Shown piece by piece: positions 39,096 to 47,729 of a DNA stretch of 64,000 bases. Every line of letters starts with the position of its first letter. Position 1 is the stretch's first letter. The translations under genes and the position numbers were made by a program. Source of the DNA: Streptomyces sp. MMG1533 (lineage in GTDB: Bacteria; Actinomycetota; Actinomycetes; Streptomycetales; Streptomycetaceae); assembly GCF_001279775.1 (NCBI RefSeq), contig NZ_LGDG01000003.1:94415-158414 (forward strand), given 5' to 3'. The notes beneath the pieces were generated by a model. It saw only the letters and a program-made list of their open reading frames with translations. It was not told where the DNA came from and made no database searches.

Positions 39096-39776
39096 ATGCT
39101 TAGGATCATGCCGGTCGGCGACTCTATGACCATCGGAAGCGCCGGCGAACACACGTGGCGCCACCGGATGTGGCGACACCTGGGCACGACGTACGGCGGT
39201 CCGTTCACCCTGGTCGGCCCACGCGAGACGCTGTACGACAAGGTGGCGGAAGCCCCCACGTCGTACGACTACGCCGACCCCGACTTCCCGCGCGCCCACC
39301 TCGCCGGCTGGGGCGAGGGCTGGCTGCACATGGCCCCGCAGATCGGCGAGGCGGTACGAGGCTGCGGGGCGGACGTCCTCCTGGTCTCGCTCGGCCTCAT
39401 CGATCTGGGCTTCTACACGAACGCGGAACAGACCGCGGCCAACGCCCGCACGTTCATCACCGAGGCCCGCGCCGCCAACCCACGGCTGTACATGGTCCTG
39501 CTGCCGGTCATCCCGAACGTCCGGGCGGAGTCGGACGCGGACTTCGCCGCCCAGGTGGCCCGCTTGAACGAGCTGCTGGCGAAGACGGTGGCCGACCTCG
39601 ACGAGCCGCGCTCACCACTCCTGCTGGCGTCGACTCCGCCGTCGTACGACATCAACCTCGACACCTACGACGGCACGCACCCGAACGAGAGCGGCGAGCA
39701 CAAGATCGCGGCAGCGTTCGCGCACGCGATGTACCAGGGGTGGGACGTCGGGGAGCCCTATGAGGCTGACGCCTGA
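39096..39776 (+). CDS. SGNH/GDSL-family hydrolase
   Basis: A 226-residue SGNH esterase-like protein without a signal peptide. Block I is P-V-G-D-S-M-T (~6-12, Ser10); the C-terminal catalytic pair is in D-G-T-H-P-N-E-S-G-E-H-K. Block III, usually G-x-N-D, reads L-G-L-I-D-L, so the oxyanion asparagine appears to be Ile. The ATG at 39096 is preceded only by a weak ribosome site. A hairpin CCCCGCC-cac-GGCGGGG lies at 39061-39077. Function unknown. Confidence 0.85.
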   Translation: MLRIMPVGDSMTIGSAGEHTWRHRMWRHLGTTYGGPFTLVGPRETLYDKVAEAPTSYDYADPDFPRAHLAGWGEGWLHMAPQIGEAVRGCGADVLLVSLGLIDLGFYTNAEQTAANARTFITEARAANPRLYMVLLPVIPNVRAESDADFAAQVARLNELLAKTVADLDEPRSPLLLASTPPSYDINLDTYDGTHPNESGEHKIAAAFAHAMYQGWDVGEPYEADA

Positions 39777-39905
39777 CGCCTGGCGTCGGCGCCGCGGCCC
39801 TCTGCCCTCTGGCATATGCGTGTCCCCGCGTGTCCTGGTCACCGTGCGTAGCGTTGTACTGCGCGGCTGTGCTCGTCGGTGGGACAGCCGGGGAGGAGCG
39901 CCACG

Positions 39906-40493
39906 ATGACCGTCCTTGAAGACAGGATCGAGATGGCCGACGAGAGCGGCGAGCTGACTCTGGACGTCATGTTCGAGTCGCTCGAGAAGATGCCCATCCC
40001 CGAGGGAACCAAGGTCGAGATCGTCGGGGGGAACATCTTCATGTCACCGCAGCGGCAGACGCACTGGGAGATCATCGCGGCGATCTATGAGCAGCTGCGC
40101 GACAAGTACCCGCGGAAGCGGCTCGCCTCGGACGTTCGGATCGACTTCCCCGGGCACCTGAACGGCTTCGCGTGCGACGTCGCGGCGATGGCCGAGCGAT
40201 CGGTGAAGGACGGCAAGGGCCGCTGGCGCTACCAGGACGTCGAGTTCGTGGCCGAGGTCGTCGCCCGCGACACGGCCGCCAACGACCACGGCCCCAAGAT
40301 GCTCGCCTACGCCGTCGCCGAAGTGCCCGTCTACCTCATCGCCGACCCGTACCAGGGCAGGTGCCACCTCTACACCCAGCCCAAGGACGGCGAATACCTC
40401 AGCGAGCTGTCCGTCGCCTTCGGGGCGGACGTCGACATGACCACCACACTCCTCGGCCTCACCCTCAAGACCGACGAGTTCCCCCGCGACTGA
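39906..40493 (+). CDS. Uma2-family (DUF820) restriction-endonuclease-fold protein
   Basis: A 195-residue Uma2 protein. The PD-(D/E)xK-like acids are visible in K-V-E-I-V-G-G-N-I-F-M-S-P, R-I-D-F-P-G-H-L-N-G-F-A-C-D-V-A and V-E-F-V-A-E-V-V-A-R-D, with a later lysine in P-K-M-L-A-Y. These proteins are abundant in cyanobacteria and Streptomyces, are often linked to mobile DNA, and have no established function. The ATG at 39906 has GGGGAGGAG upstream. Confidence 0.9.
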   Translation: MTVLEDRIEMADESGELTLDVMFESLEKMPIPEGTKVEIVGGNIFMSPQRQTHWEIIAAIYEQLRDKYPRKRLASDVRIDFPGHLNGFACDVAAMAERSVKDGKGRWRYQDVEFVAEVVARDTAANDHGPKMLAYAVAEVPVYLIADPYQGRCHLYTQPKDGEYLSELSVAFGADVDMTTTLLGLTLKTDEFPRD

Positions 40494-40541
40494 CCGACGC
40501 CGCTTGCGTAGAGCGCACTCCAAGTCGTTGGCTTGAGGACC

Positions 40542-41537
40542 ATGAAGTACACGCAGCTCGGACGCACGGGACTCAAGGTCAGCCGACTGGTGCTCGGCAC
40601 CATGAACTTCGGTCCGCAGACCGACGAAGCGGACAGTCACGCGATCATGGACGCGGCGCTGGACGCGGGAATGAACTTCTTCGACACAGCAAACGTGTAC
40701 GGCTGGGGCGACAACAAGGGCCGTACCGAGTCGATCATCGGGAACTGGTTCGCCAAGGGCGGCGACCGGCGCGAGAAGGTCGTCATCGCCACCAAGGTGT
40801 ACGGCAACATGGCCGGGGACGGCGTCGCCGCGTGGCCCAACCACGACAAGCTGTCCGCCCTGAACATCCGGCGGGCGGTGGACGCCAGCCTCAAGCGGCT
40901 GCAGACCGACCACATCGACGTCTACCAGTTCCACCACATCGACCGTGCCACTCCCTTCGAGGAGATCTGGCAGGCCATCGATGTCCTCGTGCAGCAGGGG
41001 AAGATCCTCTACGTGGGGTCCTCCAACTTCCCCGGCTACAAGATCGCCCAGGCCAACGAGATCGCCGCCCGGCGCTCCGGCACCATCGGCCTCGTCAGCG
41101 AGCAGTGCCTGTACAACCTCGCCGAGCGCCGCGCGGAGATGGAGGTCATCCCGGCCGCGCAGGACTACGGCGTCGGTGTCATCCCCTGGTCGCCGCTCCA
41201 GGGCGGCCTGCTCGGCGGTGTGATCAAGAAGGAGGTCCAGGGTGGCCGGCGGGCCTCCGGGCGGGCCGCCGACACGCTCGCGAACCCGGCCGTACGCGCG
41301 CAGATCCAGTCGTACGAGGATCTGCTCGAGAAGCACGGGATCGAGCCCGGCGAGGCCGCACTGGCCTGGCTGCTCACCCGGCCCGGCGTGACCGGCCCGA
41401 TCGTCGGCCCGCGTACCGCCGAGCAGCTCGACTCCGCCCTGCGCGCGGTCGAACTGGAGCTGGGCGAGGAACTGCTGGCCGGGCTGGACGAGATCTTCCC
41501 GGGTCCGGGGCCGTCGCCGGAGGCCTTCGCCTGGTAG
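40542..41537 (+). CDS. Aldo/keto reductase
   Basis: A 331-residue NADPH-dependent reductase of the AKR fold. The tetrad is Asp48 (F-F-D-T-A), Tyr53 (N-V-Y-G), Lys85 (A-T-K-V-Y) and His131 or His132 (Y-Q-F-H-H-I-D). The cofactor-binding tail has V-G-P-R-T-A-E-Q-L. It reduces an aldehyde or ketone; the subfamily resembles YajO/Kv-beta-like reductases. The ATG at 40542 has GAGGA 3-5 nt upstream; an upstream TTG at 40533 would add three residues. Confidence 0.93.
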   Translation: MKYTQLGRTGLKVSRLVLGTMNFGPQTDEADSHAIMDAALDAGMNFFDTANVYGWGDNKGRTESIIGNWFAKGGDRREKVVIATKVYGNMAGDGVAAWPNHDKLSALNIRRAVDASLKRLQTDHIDVYQFHHIDRATPFEEIWQAIDVLVQQGKILYVGSSNFPGYKIAQANEIAARRSGTIGLVSEQCLYNLAERRAEMEVIPAAQDYGVGVIPWSPLQGGLLGGVIKKEVQGGRRASGRAADTLANPAVRAQIQSYEDLLEKHGIEPGEAALAWLLTRPGVTGPIVGPRTAEQLDSALRAVELELGEELLAGLDEIFPGPGPSPEAFAW

Positions 41538-41573
41538 TGCCCGGAGCGTGACCGGTGGCGGCCGGTCCGTCGG

Positions 41574-41663
41574 CTACCTGCCGACCGCCGCCGCCACCGC
41601 CACCACGACGAACATCAACACAAGCGCACCGGCCATGATCCGGTTCCGGGTTTTCGGGTCCAC
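41574..41663 (-). CDS. Small single-pass membrane protein (29 aa)
   Basis: GTG at 41663 to TAG at 41574-41576 encodes M-D-P-K-T-R-N-R-I-M-A-G followed by a hydrophobic helix A-L-V-L-M-F-V-V-V-A-V-A-A-A-V-G-R. A short polar head and single helix of this kind, with the D-P-K-x-R-N-R-I-M-A-G start, recurs in Streptomyces genomes as I remember it. GAAGGC precedes the start closely. It is below usual gene-calling length. Function unknown. Confidence 0.6.
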   Translation of the reverse strand: MDPKTRNRIMAGALVLMFVVVAVAAAVGR

Positions 41664-41923
41664 GCCTTCGAGCCTAATTCCTTCTTGGGTACAGCGGTGG
41701 CCCCGGGTGGGGTTGCCGATGCGTTCGAGCCGTGAGGTCCGTTACGCCTTCTCCGAGCCGGGCTTGTGAAGCCTCCGGTTGGAGCGTGCGGGGCGGACCT
41801 CATGCCCGCCGTGGTGGCGGTCGTGTGGGCGCCGGGCGGACGTCTCTGCGTCTTCGTGGCAGATCCTGCACGGCCGGATGCAGGCCGCGGACAATGAGGT
41901 CGACCGAGGAGGGGAGGGGCGCT

Positions 41924-42418
41924 GTGTCCCAGGAAGAACGTGACGCCAGGCTGGGCCTCACGGGCTTGACCGGCGCAGAGCGAGAAGCTCGACTACGCCT
42001 GCTGCGGGAGCAGGTTGAGCGGGAGGCCGCTGCGGCGAGGGCTGCACTGCAGTTGAGGCGGAAATACAGGAGTGCGGCTGCCGGAGCCTCTGCCCTGGCG
42101 CACGCCGCCGGGGCGGAGGGCAGGGCGCAGGCCGGGGCGGAGGGCAGGGCGGCAGAGGGCAGCTACACAAGGACGCTCGAGGCGTTCTGGGCTGCGGCCA
42201 AGCGGAGCGCCGGGGACCGGGAGGGCACACGGCTGCTGGTTGAGGTCTTGTCGCTGCGCCGAGAGCTGCCCGCTCATGCGTTGGTTGCCGGCATCAATGC
42301 GGCCCTGAAGATCGGTTCGGTCAGTACGGACCTCGTCGCCGCCGAGGCCCGCAAGGCGTTCGAGGACACCGAACACACAGGCATGGACACCTGTGTCGCG
42401 GCCCACGAGGACGAGTAG
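41924..42418 (+). CDS. IS21 IstA-derived protein (C-terminal domain with unrelated N-terminus)
   Basis: A 164-residue protein. Residues ~1-60 are a charged, helix-rich stretch (E-R-E-A-R-L-R-L-L-R-E-Q-V-E-R-E-A) of coiled-coil type, followed by an Ala/Gly repeat (A-G-A-E-G-R-A). Residues ~85-155 (F-W-A-A-A-K-R-S-A-G-D-R-E-G-T-R-L-L-V-E-V then A-G-I-N-A-A-L) resemble the C-terminal end of IS21-family IstA transposases. The DDE core and IstB are absent, so it cannot transpose. The GTG at 41924 nevertheless has a strong GGAGGGGAGGGG ribosome site. It may be a domesticated fragment or simply a remnant. Confidence 0.55.
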   Translation: MSQEERDARLGLTGLTGAEREARLRLLREQVEREAAAARAALQLRRKYRSAAAGASALAHAAGAEGRAQAGAEGRAAEGSYTRTLEAFWAAAKRSAGDREGTRLLVEVLSLRRELPAHALVAGINAALKIGSVSTDLVAAEARKAFEDTEHTGMDTCVAAHEDE

Positions 42419-42523
42419 ACCAGCGCCGACGTCCCAACCACTCCGCTACGACGAGGCAGTGGTTTCCCGTCTACGCCGGAAGGATTCGAGGCGACCACCG
42501 CGTAGTCGAGGAATCGCCGGCCC

Positions 42524-42751
42524 TCATTCCGGGATGACCAGGCCGAACTCGCGCAGCCGGGGCAGGCAGACGTCCAGGCATGCCTCGACGGAGACGCCGT
42601 CCGTGCGCACGAGCAGGTCCTCGTGGACCGGGGCTCCGCTCGCGACGAACGTCCATGGCTTCACCCCCTCGCGCATGCGCTCGGCATCGGCCTTGAACAG
42701 GACCGTGATCCCCTGCTCGGCCAACGACTCCATGATCCGCGCCACGTCCAC
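42524..42751 (-). CDS. Small conserved hypothetical protein (75 aa)
   Basis: Begins M-D-V-A-R-I-M-E-S-L-A-E-Q-G-I-T-V-L-F-K-A-D and ends L-R-E-F-G-L-V-I-P-E, with natural amphipathic helix-strand alternation and no low complexity. The GTG at 42751 has GAGGGAG about 6 nt upstream. No family was recognised. It lies between the IS21-derived ORF and thpR. Confidence 0.68.
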   Translation of the reverse strand: MDVARIMESLAEQGITVLFKADAERMREGVKPWTFVASGAPVHEDLLVRTDGVSVEACLDVCLPRLREFGLVIPE

Positions 42752-42803
42752 CGAAGCTCCCTCGGGCCCGTGATCGAACAGGCAGCAAAGCTACACAGAC
42801 ATC

Positions 42804-43412
42804 TCAGCCGTCCCTTGACGGCTTGGGGCCGTGAGGCGTCTGACGGGCCGGCCCGAGAGGCCAGCGGGCGACCGTCTCGTAGCGCGGCTGCTCGCCGGGT
42901 ACTCCCGACTTCGGCAGGTCGCTGCGGACCAGCGTCAGCTCGTCCACCGTCCAGGTGCGGCTGGTGAAGGACTCCAGGGCATGCAGGTACGGCCGTACGT
43001 CGATGTCGTCCCGGCTGCGGGCCACCGTCAGGTGGGCCTTGTAGCGGCGGTGCTCCCCCATCGCCACGCCCGCCTTGCGTGCCGCCGACTCCGCCCGGTC
43101 GGCCAGCAGCCGCAGCGTCGGCAGGTCGCCCTCCGCGCCCGCCCACAGCGCCCGCCCCTTGCCGAACTGGCCGCCGCCGCGCACCGCCAGCGGGAAGGGG
43201 GCGGTGCGGTGGGCGGCCCGCTCCAGCCTCGCCGACAGGTCCGGGATCAATTCCTCGTCCACCTCGCCGTAGAACGCGAGCGTGTAGTGCCAGCCGGGGC
43301 GGCCGGTCCAGCGCAGGGCGTCCGCTCCGGGCAGCTTGCGCAACTCGGTGACCTCGGCGGCGAGTTCGGCGGCCACGTCCTCGGGTGGCAGCACGGCGGC
43401 GAAGAGTCTCAT
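42804..43412 (-). CDS. thpR: RNA 2',3'-cyclic phosphodiesterase (ThpR/LigT)
   Basis: A 202-residue 2H phosphoesterase. The two catalytic H-x-T motifs are His42 (W-H-Y-T-L-A-F) and His127 (A-H-L-T-V-A-R), and the opening M-R-L-F-A-A-V-L-P-P is typical. It opens 2',3'-cyclic phosphates on RNA ends. The ATG at 43412 has AAGG 9 nt upstream; an in-frame GTG nine bases earlier is less likely. Confidence 0.94.
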   Translation of the reverse strand: MRLFAAVLPPEDVAAELAAEVTELRKLPGADALRWTGRPGWHYTLAFYGEVDEELIPDLSARLERAAHRTAPFPLAVRGGGQFGKGRALWAGAEGDLPTLRLLADRAESAARKAGVAMGEHRRYKAHLTVARSRDDIDVRPYLHALESFTSRTWTVDELTLVRSDLPKSGVPGEQPRYETVARWPLGPARQTPHGPKPSRDG

Positions 43413-43569
43413 GTACGTCACCCTTCCAGGGAACGGATCATCCGGCGAGCGCCGCGCGCGACGGACACGGGGACGTCGTGGGGCGTCGTGGGGACGTCAT
43501 GGGGGCGGCGCTCCGACCGCCTTCCAACTCGCCCTGGAACGCATACGGTTGGTCACCTAGGGTGCCGTC

Positions 43570-44091
43570 ATGGAGATCATCATCAGAGCAGGCGGCCCCG
43601 ACGACATCCCCGCGATACTCGGCATGCTCGACAGCTGTGTGGAGTGGCTGGTCTCGCAGGGGCGCACCGGACAGTGGGGGACGAAGCCTCTGTCGGAGAA
43701 CCCGAAGACGGTGGAGTCGGTTGCCCGGTACATCGACGAGGGCGACTGTTTCATGGCCGAGGCCGACGGCGTGCCGGCCGCCACGCTCACCCTCACCGAC
43801 TCGGCCGCCGCCTACCTGTCCCATCTCCCGCAGCCCGGCGAGCCCGAGCGGTACATCCACTGGCTCGCCTCCGACCGCCGCTTCAAGGGGCACGGCGCGG
43901 GCAGCGCCCTGCTCGCGCACGCGGTCGAGGAGACCCGGCGGGCGGGCGTCTCGCTGCTGCGGGTGGACTGTTACGCGGGCGACGACGGCAAGCTCGTGCG
44001 CTACTACGAGAGCAACGGCTTCACCCGCACCGAGGCGTTCACGGTCGGGGAGAACAACTGGCCGGGGCAGGTGCTGGCCCGGAGGGTGTGA
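43570..44091 (+). CDS. GNAT-family N-acetyltransferase
   Basis: A 173-residue acetyltransferase. The acetyl-CoA loop is R-R-F-K-G-H-G-A-G-S-A-L-L (motif A), and motif B has L-V-R-Y-Y-E-S-N-G-F. The N-terminal half (E-W-L-V-S-Q-G-R-T-G-Q-W-G) is characteristic of a Streptomyces subgroup with unknown substrate. The ATG at 43570 starts M-E-I-I-I-R-A. It is divergent from thpR; the spacer holds GTCGTGGGG-type direct repeats near 43470-43505. Confidence 0.9.
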   Translation: MEIIIRAGGPDDIPAILGMLDSCVEWLVSQGRTGQWGTKPLSENPKTVESVARYIDEGDCFMAEADGVPAATLTLTDSAAAYLSHLPQPGEPERYIHWLASDRRFKGHGAGSALLAHAVEETRRAGVSLLRVDCYAGDDGKLVRYYESNGFTRTEAFTVGENNWPGQVLARRV

Positions 44092-44122
44092 GCCCTCCGG
44101 GTTCCGGTGGGGCCTGCGACGC

Positions 44123-45472
44123 TCAGGCCGCCGTGGCCAACTCCTCCTGCTCCCGCGGCACGAACCGCACCTGCGGGTGGCCGCCGTTCCAGCCGACCGA
44201 CAGACGCAGGTTTCCGACGCGGGCCAGGACCAGACCGATCGTCACGGCCGCGGCGGCCGAGATGGCACCGCCTGTCGCCAGGCCCGCCCGGACGCCGTAC
44301 GCGTCCGTGATCCAGCCGGCGATCGGCGCGCCCACCGGCGCGCCGCCCATGAACACCATCATGTACAGGGCCATCACACGGCCCCGCATGGCCGGGTCGG
44401 TGCTCAGCTGGACGCTGGTGTTGGCGGTGACGTTCACCGTCATGCCGAACATGCCGATCGGGGCCATGAGCAGGGCGAACAGCCACAGGGAGGGGGCGGT
44501 CGCGGCCACCAGCTCCATCGCGCCGAAGGCCACCGCCCCCGCGACCAGCACCCGCAGCCGGGCCGTGCCGCGCCGGGCCGCGAGCAGCGCGCCCGCCAGG
44601 GAACCCACCGCCATCAACGTGTTGAAGAGGCTGTAGGAGCCCGCGCCCGCGTGGAAGACGTCGTCGGCGAAGGCCGAGAGGTAGACGGGGAAGTTGAAGC
44701 CGAAGGTGCTGACGAAGCCGACCAGGACGATGGTCCAGATCAGCTCCGGACGCCCGGCGACGTACTGCAGGCCCTCCCGCAGCTGGCCCTTCCCGCGTGG
44801 GGCGCGCTCGACGACGTGCAGCTCACGTGCGCGCATCATCAGCAGGCCGGCGAGGGGGGCGACGAAGGACAGGCCGTTGAAGAGGAACGCCCAGCCGGTA
44901 CCGACGCCGGTGATCATCACGCCGGCCACGGCGGGGCCGACCAGCCGGGCCGACTGGAAGTTCGCGGAGTTGAGGCTGACCGCGTTCTGCAGCTGGTCGG
45001 GGCCGACCATCTCGGAGACGAAGGTCTGGCGGGCCGGGTTGTCCAGGACGGTCGCGAGGCCCGCGGCGAAGGCGGCGACGTAGACGTGCCAGACCTGGAC
45101 GTGACCGGAGAGGGTGAGGACGGCGAGCGCGATGCCGGTGAGGGCCATCGCGGACTGGGTGAACATCAGCGTGCGGCGCTTGGGCAGGCGGTCGACGAGA
45201 ACGCCGCCGTAGAGGCCGAAGAGCAGCATCGGCAGGAACTGCAGGGCGGTGGTGACGCCGACGGCGGTGGCGGAGCCGGTGAGGCTGAGCACCAGCCAGT
45301 CCTGGGCGATGCGCTGCATCCAGGTGCCGATGTTGGAGACGACCTGGCCCATGAAGAACAGGCGGTAGTTCCTGACCTTCAGGGAACTGAACATGGACGA
45401 GCGGTCGGGTTGGGACAGGGAGTCGTGGGTGGTCGGTGCGGGGGCGGAGTCTGCTCCGGGTCCCGAACTCAA
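44123..45472 (-). CDS. MFS exporter (EntS-like)
   Basis: A 449-residue major facilitator with twelve predicted membrane helices. After a Ser/Pro-rich N-terminal tail the core starts F-S-S-L-K-V-R-N-Y-R-L-F-F-M-G-Q-V-V-S-N-I-G-T-W-M-Q-R (split over helix 1), and the loop 2-3 signature reads G-G-V-L-V-D-R-L-P-K-R-R. This subgroup exports siderophores or drugs. A TTG start at 45472 is proposed because AGGAGG stands 7 nt upstream; an internal ATG at the core would lose that site. The MarR gene lies 25 bp upstream on the same strand and presumably regulates it. Confidence 0.9.
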   Translation of the reverse strand: MSSGPGADSAPAPTTHDSLSQPDRSSMFSSLKVRNYRLFFMGQVVSNIGTWMQRIAQDWLVLSLTGSATAVGVTTALQFLPMLLFGLYGGVLVDRLPKRRTLMFTQSAMALTGIALAVLTLSGHVQVWHVYVAAFAAGLATVLDNPARQTFVSEMVGPDQLQNAVSLNSANFQSARLVGPAVAGVMITGVGTGWAFLFNGLSFVAPLAGLLMMRARELHVVERAPRGKGQLREGLQYVAGRPELIWTIVLVGFVSTFGFNFPVYLSAFADDVFHAGAGSYSLFNTLMAVGSLAGALLAARRGTARLRVLVAGAVAFGAMELVAATAPSLWLFALLMAPIGMFGMTVNVTANTSVQLSTDPAMRGRVMALYMMVFMGGAPVGAPIAGWITDAYGVRAGLATGGAISAAAAVTIGLVLARVGNLRLSVGWNGGHPQVRFVPREQEELATAA

Positions 45473-45497
45473 AGGGTCGCCTCCTTGTGAACGCTGC

Positions 45498-45935
45498 TTA
45501 CAGGTGTGCGAGCTTCTCCAGCACGGGGGCGGCGGCACGGATCTTCGCCCACTCGTCCTCGTCCAGGCCGTCGACCAGGGTGGCCAGGAAGGCGTTGCGC
45601 TTGCGGCGGCTCTCCTCGAGCATCGCCTCGGCCTGCTCGGTCTTCGTGACGACCTTCTGGCGCCGGTCCTCGGGGTGCGGCTCCAGACGGACCAGGCCCT
45701 TGGCCTCCAGCAGCGCCACGATGCGGGTCATCGACGGCGGCTGGACGTGCTCCTTGCGGGCGAGTTCGCCCGGGGTGGCCTTGCCGCAGAGGGACAGGGT
45801 GCCGAGCACCGACATCTCGGTGGGGCTCAGCGACTCGTCGACCCGTTGGTGCTTGAGCCGACGGGACAGCCGCATCACGGCGGAGCGCAGGGAGTTCACG
45901 GCGGCAGCGTCGTCGCCATGGGTAAGGTCCGGCAT
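45498..45935 (-). CDS. MarR-family regulator
   Basis: A ~145-residue winged-helix regulator: L-S-P-T-E-M-S-V-L-G-T-L, A-R-K-E-H-V-Q-P-P-S-M-T-R-I-V (recognition helix) and D-R-R-Q-K-V-V (wing). It is cotranscribed with the MFS exporter that follows by 25 bp, a common drug-responsive arrangement. The start could be the ATG at 45935 (M-P-D-L-T-H) or 45953; neither has a clear ribosome site and both lie in or beside a long inverted repeat (45939-45966), suggesting autoregulation and possibly a leaderless message. Confidence 0.92.
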   Translation of the reverse strand: MPDLTHGDDAAAVNSLRSAVMRLSRRLKHQRVDESLSPTEMSVLGTLSLCGKATPGELARKEHVQPPSMTRIVALLEAKGLVRLEPHPEDRRQKVVTKTEQAEAMLEESRRKRNAFLATLVDGLDEDEWAKIRAAAPVLEKLAHL

Positions 45936-45938
45936 CTC

Positions 45939-45966
45939 TTTAGCGTAACTCATTACTCTCGCTAAA
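45939..45966. promoter_or_regulatory. Inverted repeat at the MarR start, candidate auto-operator
   Basis: TTTAGCG (45939-45945) and CGCTAAA (45960-45966) are perfect arms, with an inner GTAA/TTAC pair. Placement at the start of the MarR gene is typical of MarR autoregulation and would also control the downstream exporter. Confidence 0.65.
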
Positions 45967-46087
45967 CAAGCTGGCGCGCGGACGGATTCCCGTGACGCAC
46001 GCCACTGAAACCCGATCATCACCCGTACGAGTGAGTGCGCGGCGGAAAGTGAACGCCGCCCCGGACCCGCCCGCGACCCTCGTGTCC

Positions 46088-46270
46088 ATGGGGACCAGCG
46101 TGCTCAGCCTGCGGATAGACGGGGAGCTGCTCGAGCGGCTCCGGGACCATGCGGCAAAGAGGGGAATGAGCGTCCAGGACTATGTCGTCCGGACGCTCGT
46201 TCGCGATGACTTCGACGAGCGGTTCCAGACCGCCGTCGAGGAGACGGAGAAGTTCTACGGGGTCACGTGA
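46088..46270 (+). CDS. Small ribbon-helix-helix-like protein (60 aa)
   Basis: M-G-T-S-V-L-S-L-R-I-D-G-E-L-L-E-R-L-R-D-H-A, then S-V-Q-D-Y-V-V-R-T-L-V-R-D-D-F: one strand and two helices in the CopG/Arc arrangement, ending in an acidic tail. It probably binds DNA as a dimer. ATG at 46088; an in-frame GTG two codons earlier is possible. It ends 7 bp before the convergent NCS2 gene stop. Confidence 0.75.
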   Translation: MGTSVLSLRIDGELLERLRDHAAKRGMSVQDYVVRTLVRDDFDERFQTAVEETEKFYGVT

Positions 46271-46277
46271 GCCCGGC

Positions 46278-47729
46278 TCACATCACTCCCAGCGCCGGCA
46301 TCAGGTAGTAGAAACCGAACACGGCCGACACGACGTACATCGCGGCCGGGATCTCCTTGGCACGGCCGGCCGCCAGGCGCAGCACCACGAAGGTGATGAA
46401 GCCCATGCCGATGCCGTTGGTGATCGAGTAGGTGAACGGCATCATCACCATGGTGACGAAGGCCGGGATGGCGATGGTGTGATCGGCCCAGTCGATCTCC
46501 CTGACCGAGCCGGCCAGGATCAGGAAGCCGACCGCGAGCAGGGCCGGGGTGGCCGCCTGGGACGGGACCATCGTGGCGACGGGCGTGAGGAAGAGCGCCA
46601 CGGCGAAGAGGCCGCCGGTGACGACGTTCGCGAAGCCGGTCCGTGCCCCCTCGCCGACTCCCGCCGTGGACTCCACGAAGGCGGTGGTGGCGGAGGAGGA
46701 GGCGGCACCACCGGCGGCGACCGCGAGGCCGTCGACGAAGAGGACCTTGTTGATGCCGGGCATCTGGCCCTGGGCGTCGGTCAGCTCGGCCTCGTCGCTG
46801 ACGCCCATGATCGTGCCCATCGCGTCGAAGAAGCACGACAGCAGCACGGTGAAGACGAAGAGGACGCCGGTCAGCATGCCGACCTTGCCGAAGCCGCCGA
46901 AGAGGCTGACCTCGCCGATCAGGCCGAAGTCGGGGGTGGCGACGGGGTTGCCGGGCCACTTCGGGGTGGTGAGACCCCAGGAGGGGATGTTCGCGACCGC
47001 GTTGATGATCACCGCGAGGACGGTCATCGTGACGATCGAGATGAGGATCGCGCCGGAGACCTTGCGGACGATGAGGGCCAGGGTCAGCAGCGTGCCGAGG
47101 ACGAAGACGAGTACCGGCCAGCCGTTGAGGTGGCCGTCGCCGCCGAGCTGGAGGGGGACGGTCGTCCGGGCGGCGTCCGGGATGCGGGAGACGAAGCCGG
47201 AGTCGACGAGGCCGATCAGCATGATGAACAGGCCGATGCCGATGGAGATGGCCTTGCGGAGGCCGTAGGGCACGGCGTTCATGACGCGCTCACGCAGGCC
47301 GGTGGCGACCAGCAGCATCACGATGAAGCCGGCGAGGACGACCATGCCCATGGCGTCCGGCCAGGACATCCGGGGTGCGAGCTGGAGCGCGACAACCGAG
47401 TTCACACCGAGGCCGGCGGCCAGCGCGATCGGGACGTTGCCGACGACACCCATGAGGAGGGTGGTGAACGCCGCTGTCACGGCCGTCGCCGTGACCAGTT
47501 GGCCGTTGTCGAGCTGGTGCCCGTACATGTCCTTCGCGCTGCCGAGGATGATCGGGTTCAGCACGATGATGTAGGCCATCGCGAAGAAGGTGGCGAAACC
47601 GCCCCGGATCTCCCGGGACAGCGTGCTGCCCCGCTCGGAGATCCGGAAGTGGCGGTCGAGGGCGCCGTGGGCGGGCGTGCGGCCCGACGGCTGGGGTGCG
47701 GGGACCTTGGCGGGGGCCGAGGTGGACAT
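46278..47729 (-). CDS. NCS2-family (AzgA-type) purine permease
   Basis: A 483-residue permease with ~12-14 membrane segments. It opens with E-I-R-G-G-F-A-T-F-F-A-M-A-Y-I-I-V-L-N-P, the signature of the AzgA branch (hypoxanthine/guanine/adenine:proton symporters). G-L-G-V-N-S-V-V-A and F-V-E-S-T-A-G-V-G-E-G-A-R-T-G are transport-core segments. The ATG at 47729 has GAGG about 6 nt upstream. It is convergent with the ribbon-helix-helix gene. Confidence 0.94.
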   Translation of the reverse strand: MSTSAPAKVPAPQPSGRTPAHGALDRHFRISERGSTLSREIRGGFATFFAMAYIIVLNPIILGSAKDMYGHQLDNGQLVTATAVTAAFTTLLMGVVGNVPIALAAGLGVNSVVALQLAPRMSWPDAMGMVVLAGFIVMLLVATGLRERVMNAVPYGLRKAISIGIGLFIMLIGLVDSGFVSRIPDAARTTVPLQLGGDGHLNGWPVLVFVLGTLLTLALIVRKVSGAILISIVTMTVLAVIINAVANIPSWGLTTPKWPGNPVATPDFGLIGEVSLFGGFGKVGMLTGVLFVFTVLLSCFFDAMGTIMGVSDEAELTDAQGQMPGINKVLFVDGLAVAAGGAASSSATTAFVESTAGVGEGARTGFANVVTGGLFAVALFLTPVATMVPSQAATPALLAVGFLILAGSVREIDWADHTIAIPAFVTMVMMPFTYSITNGIGMGFITFVVLRLAAGRAKEIPAAMYVVSAVFGFYYLMPALGVM

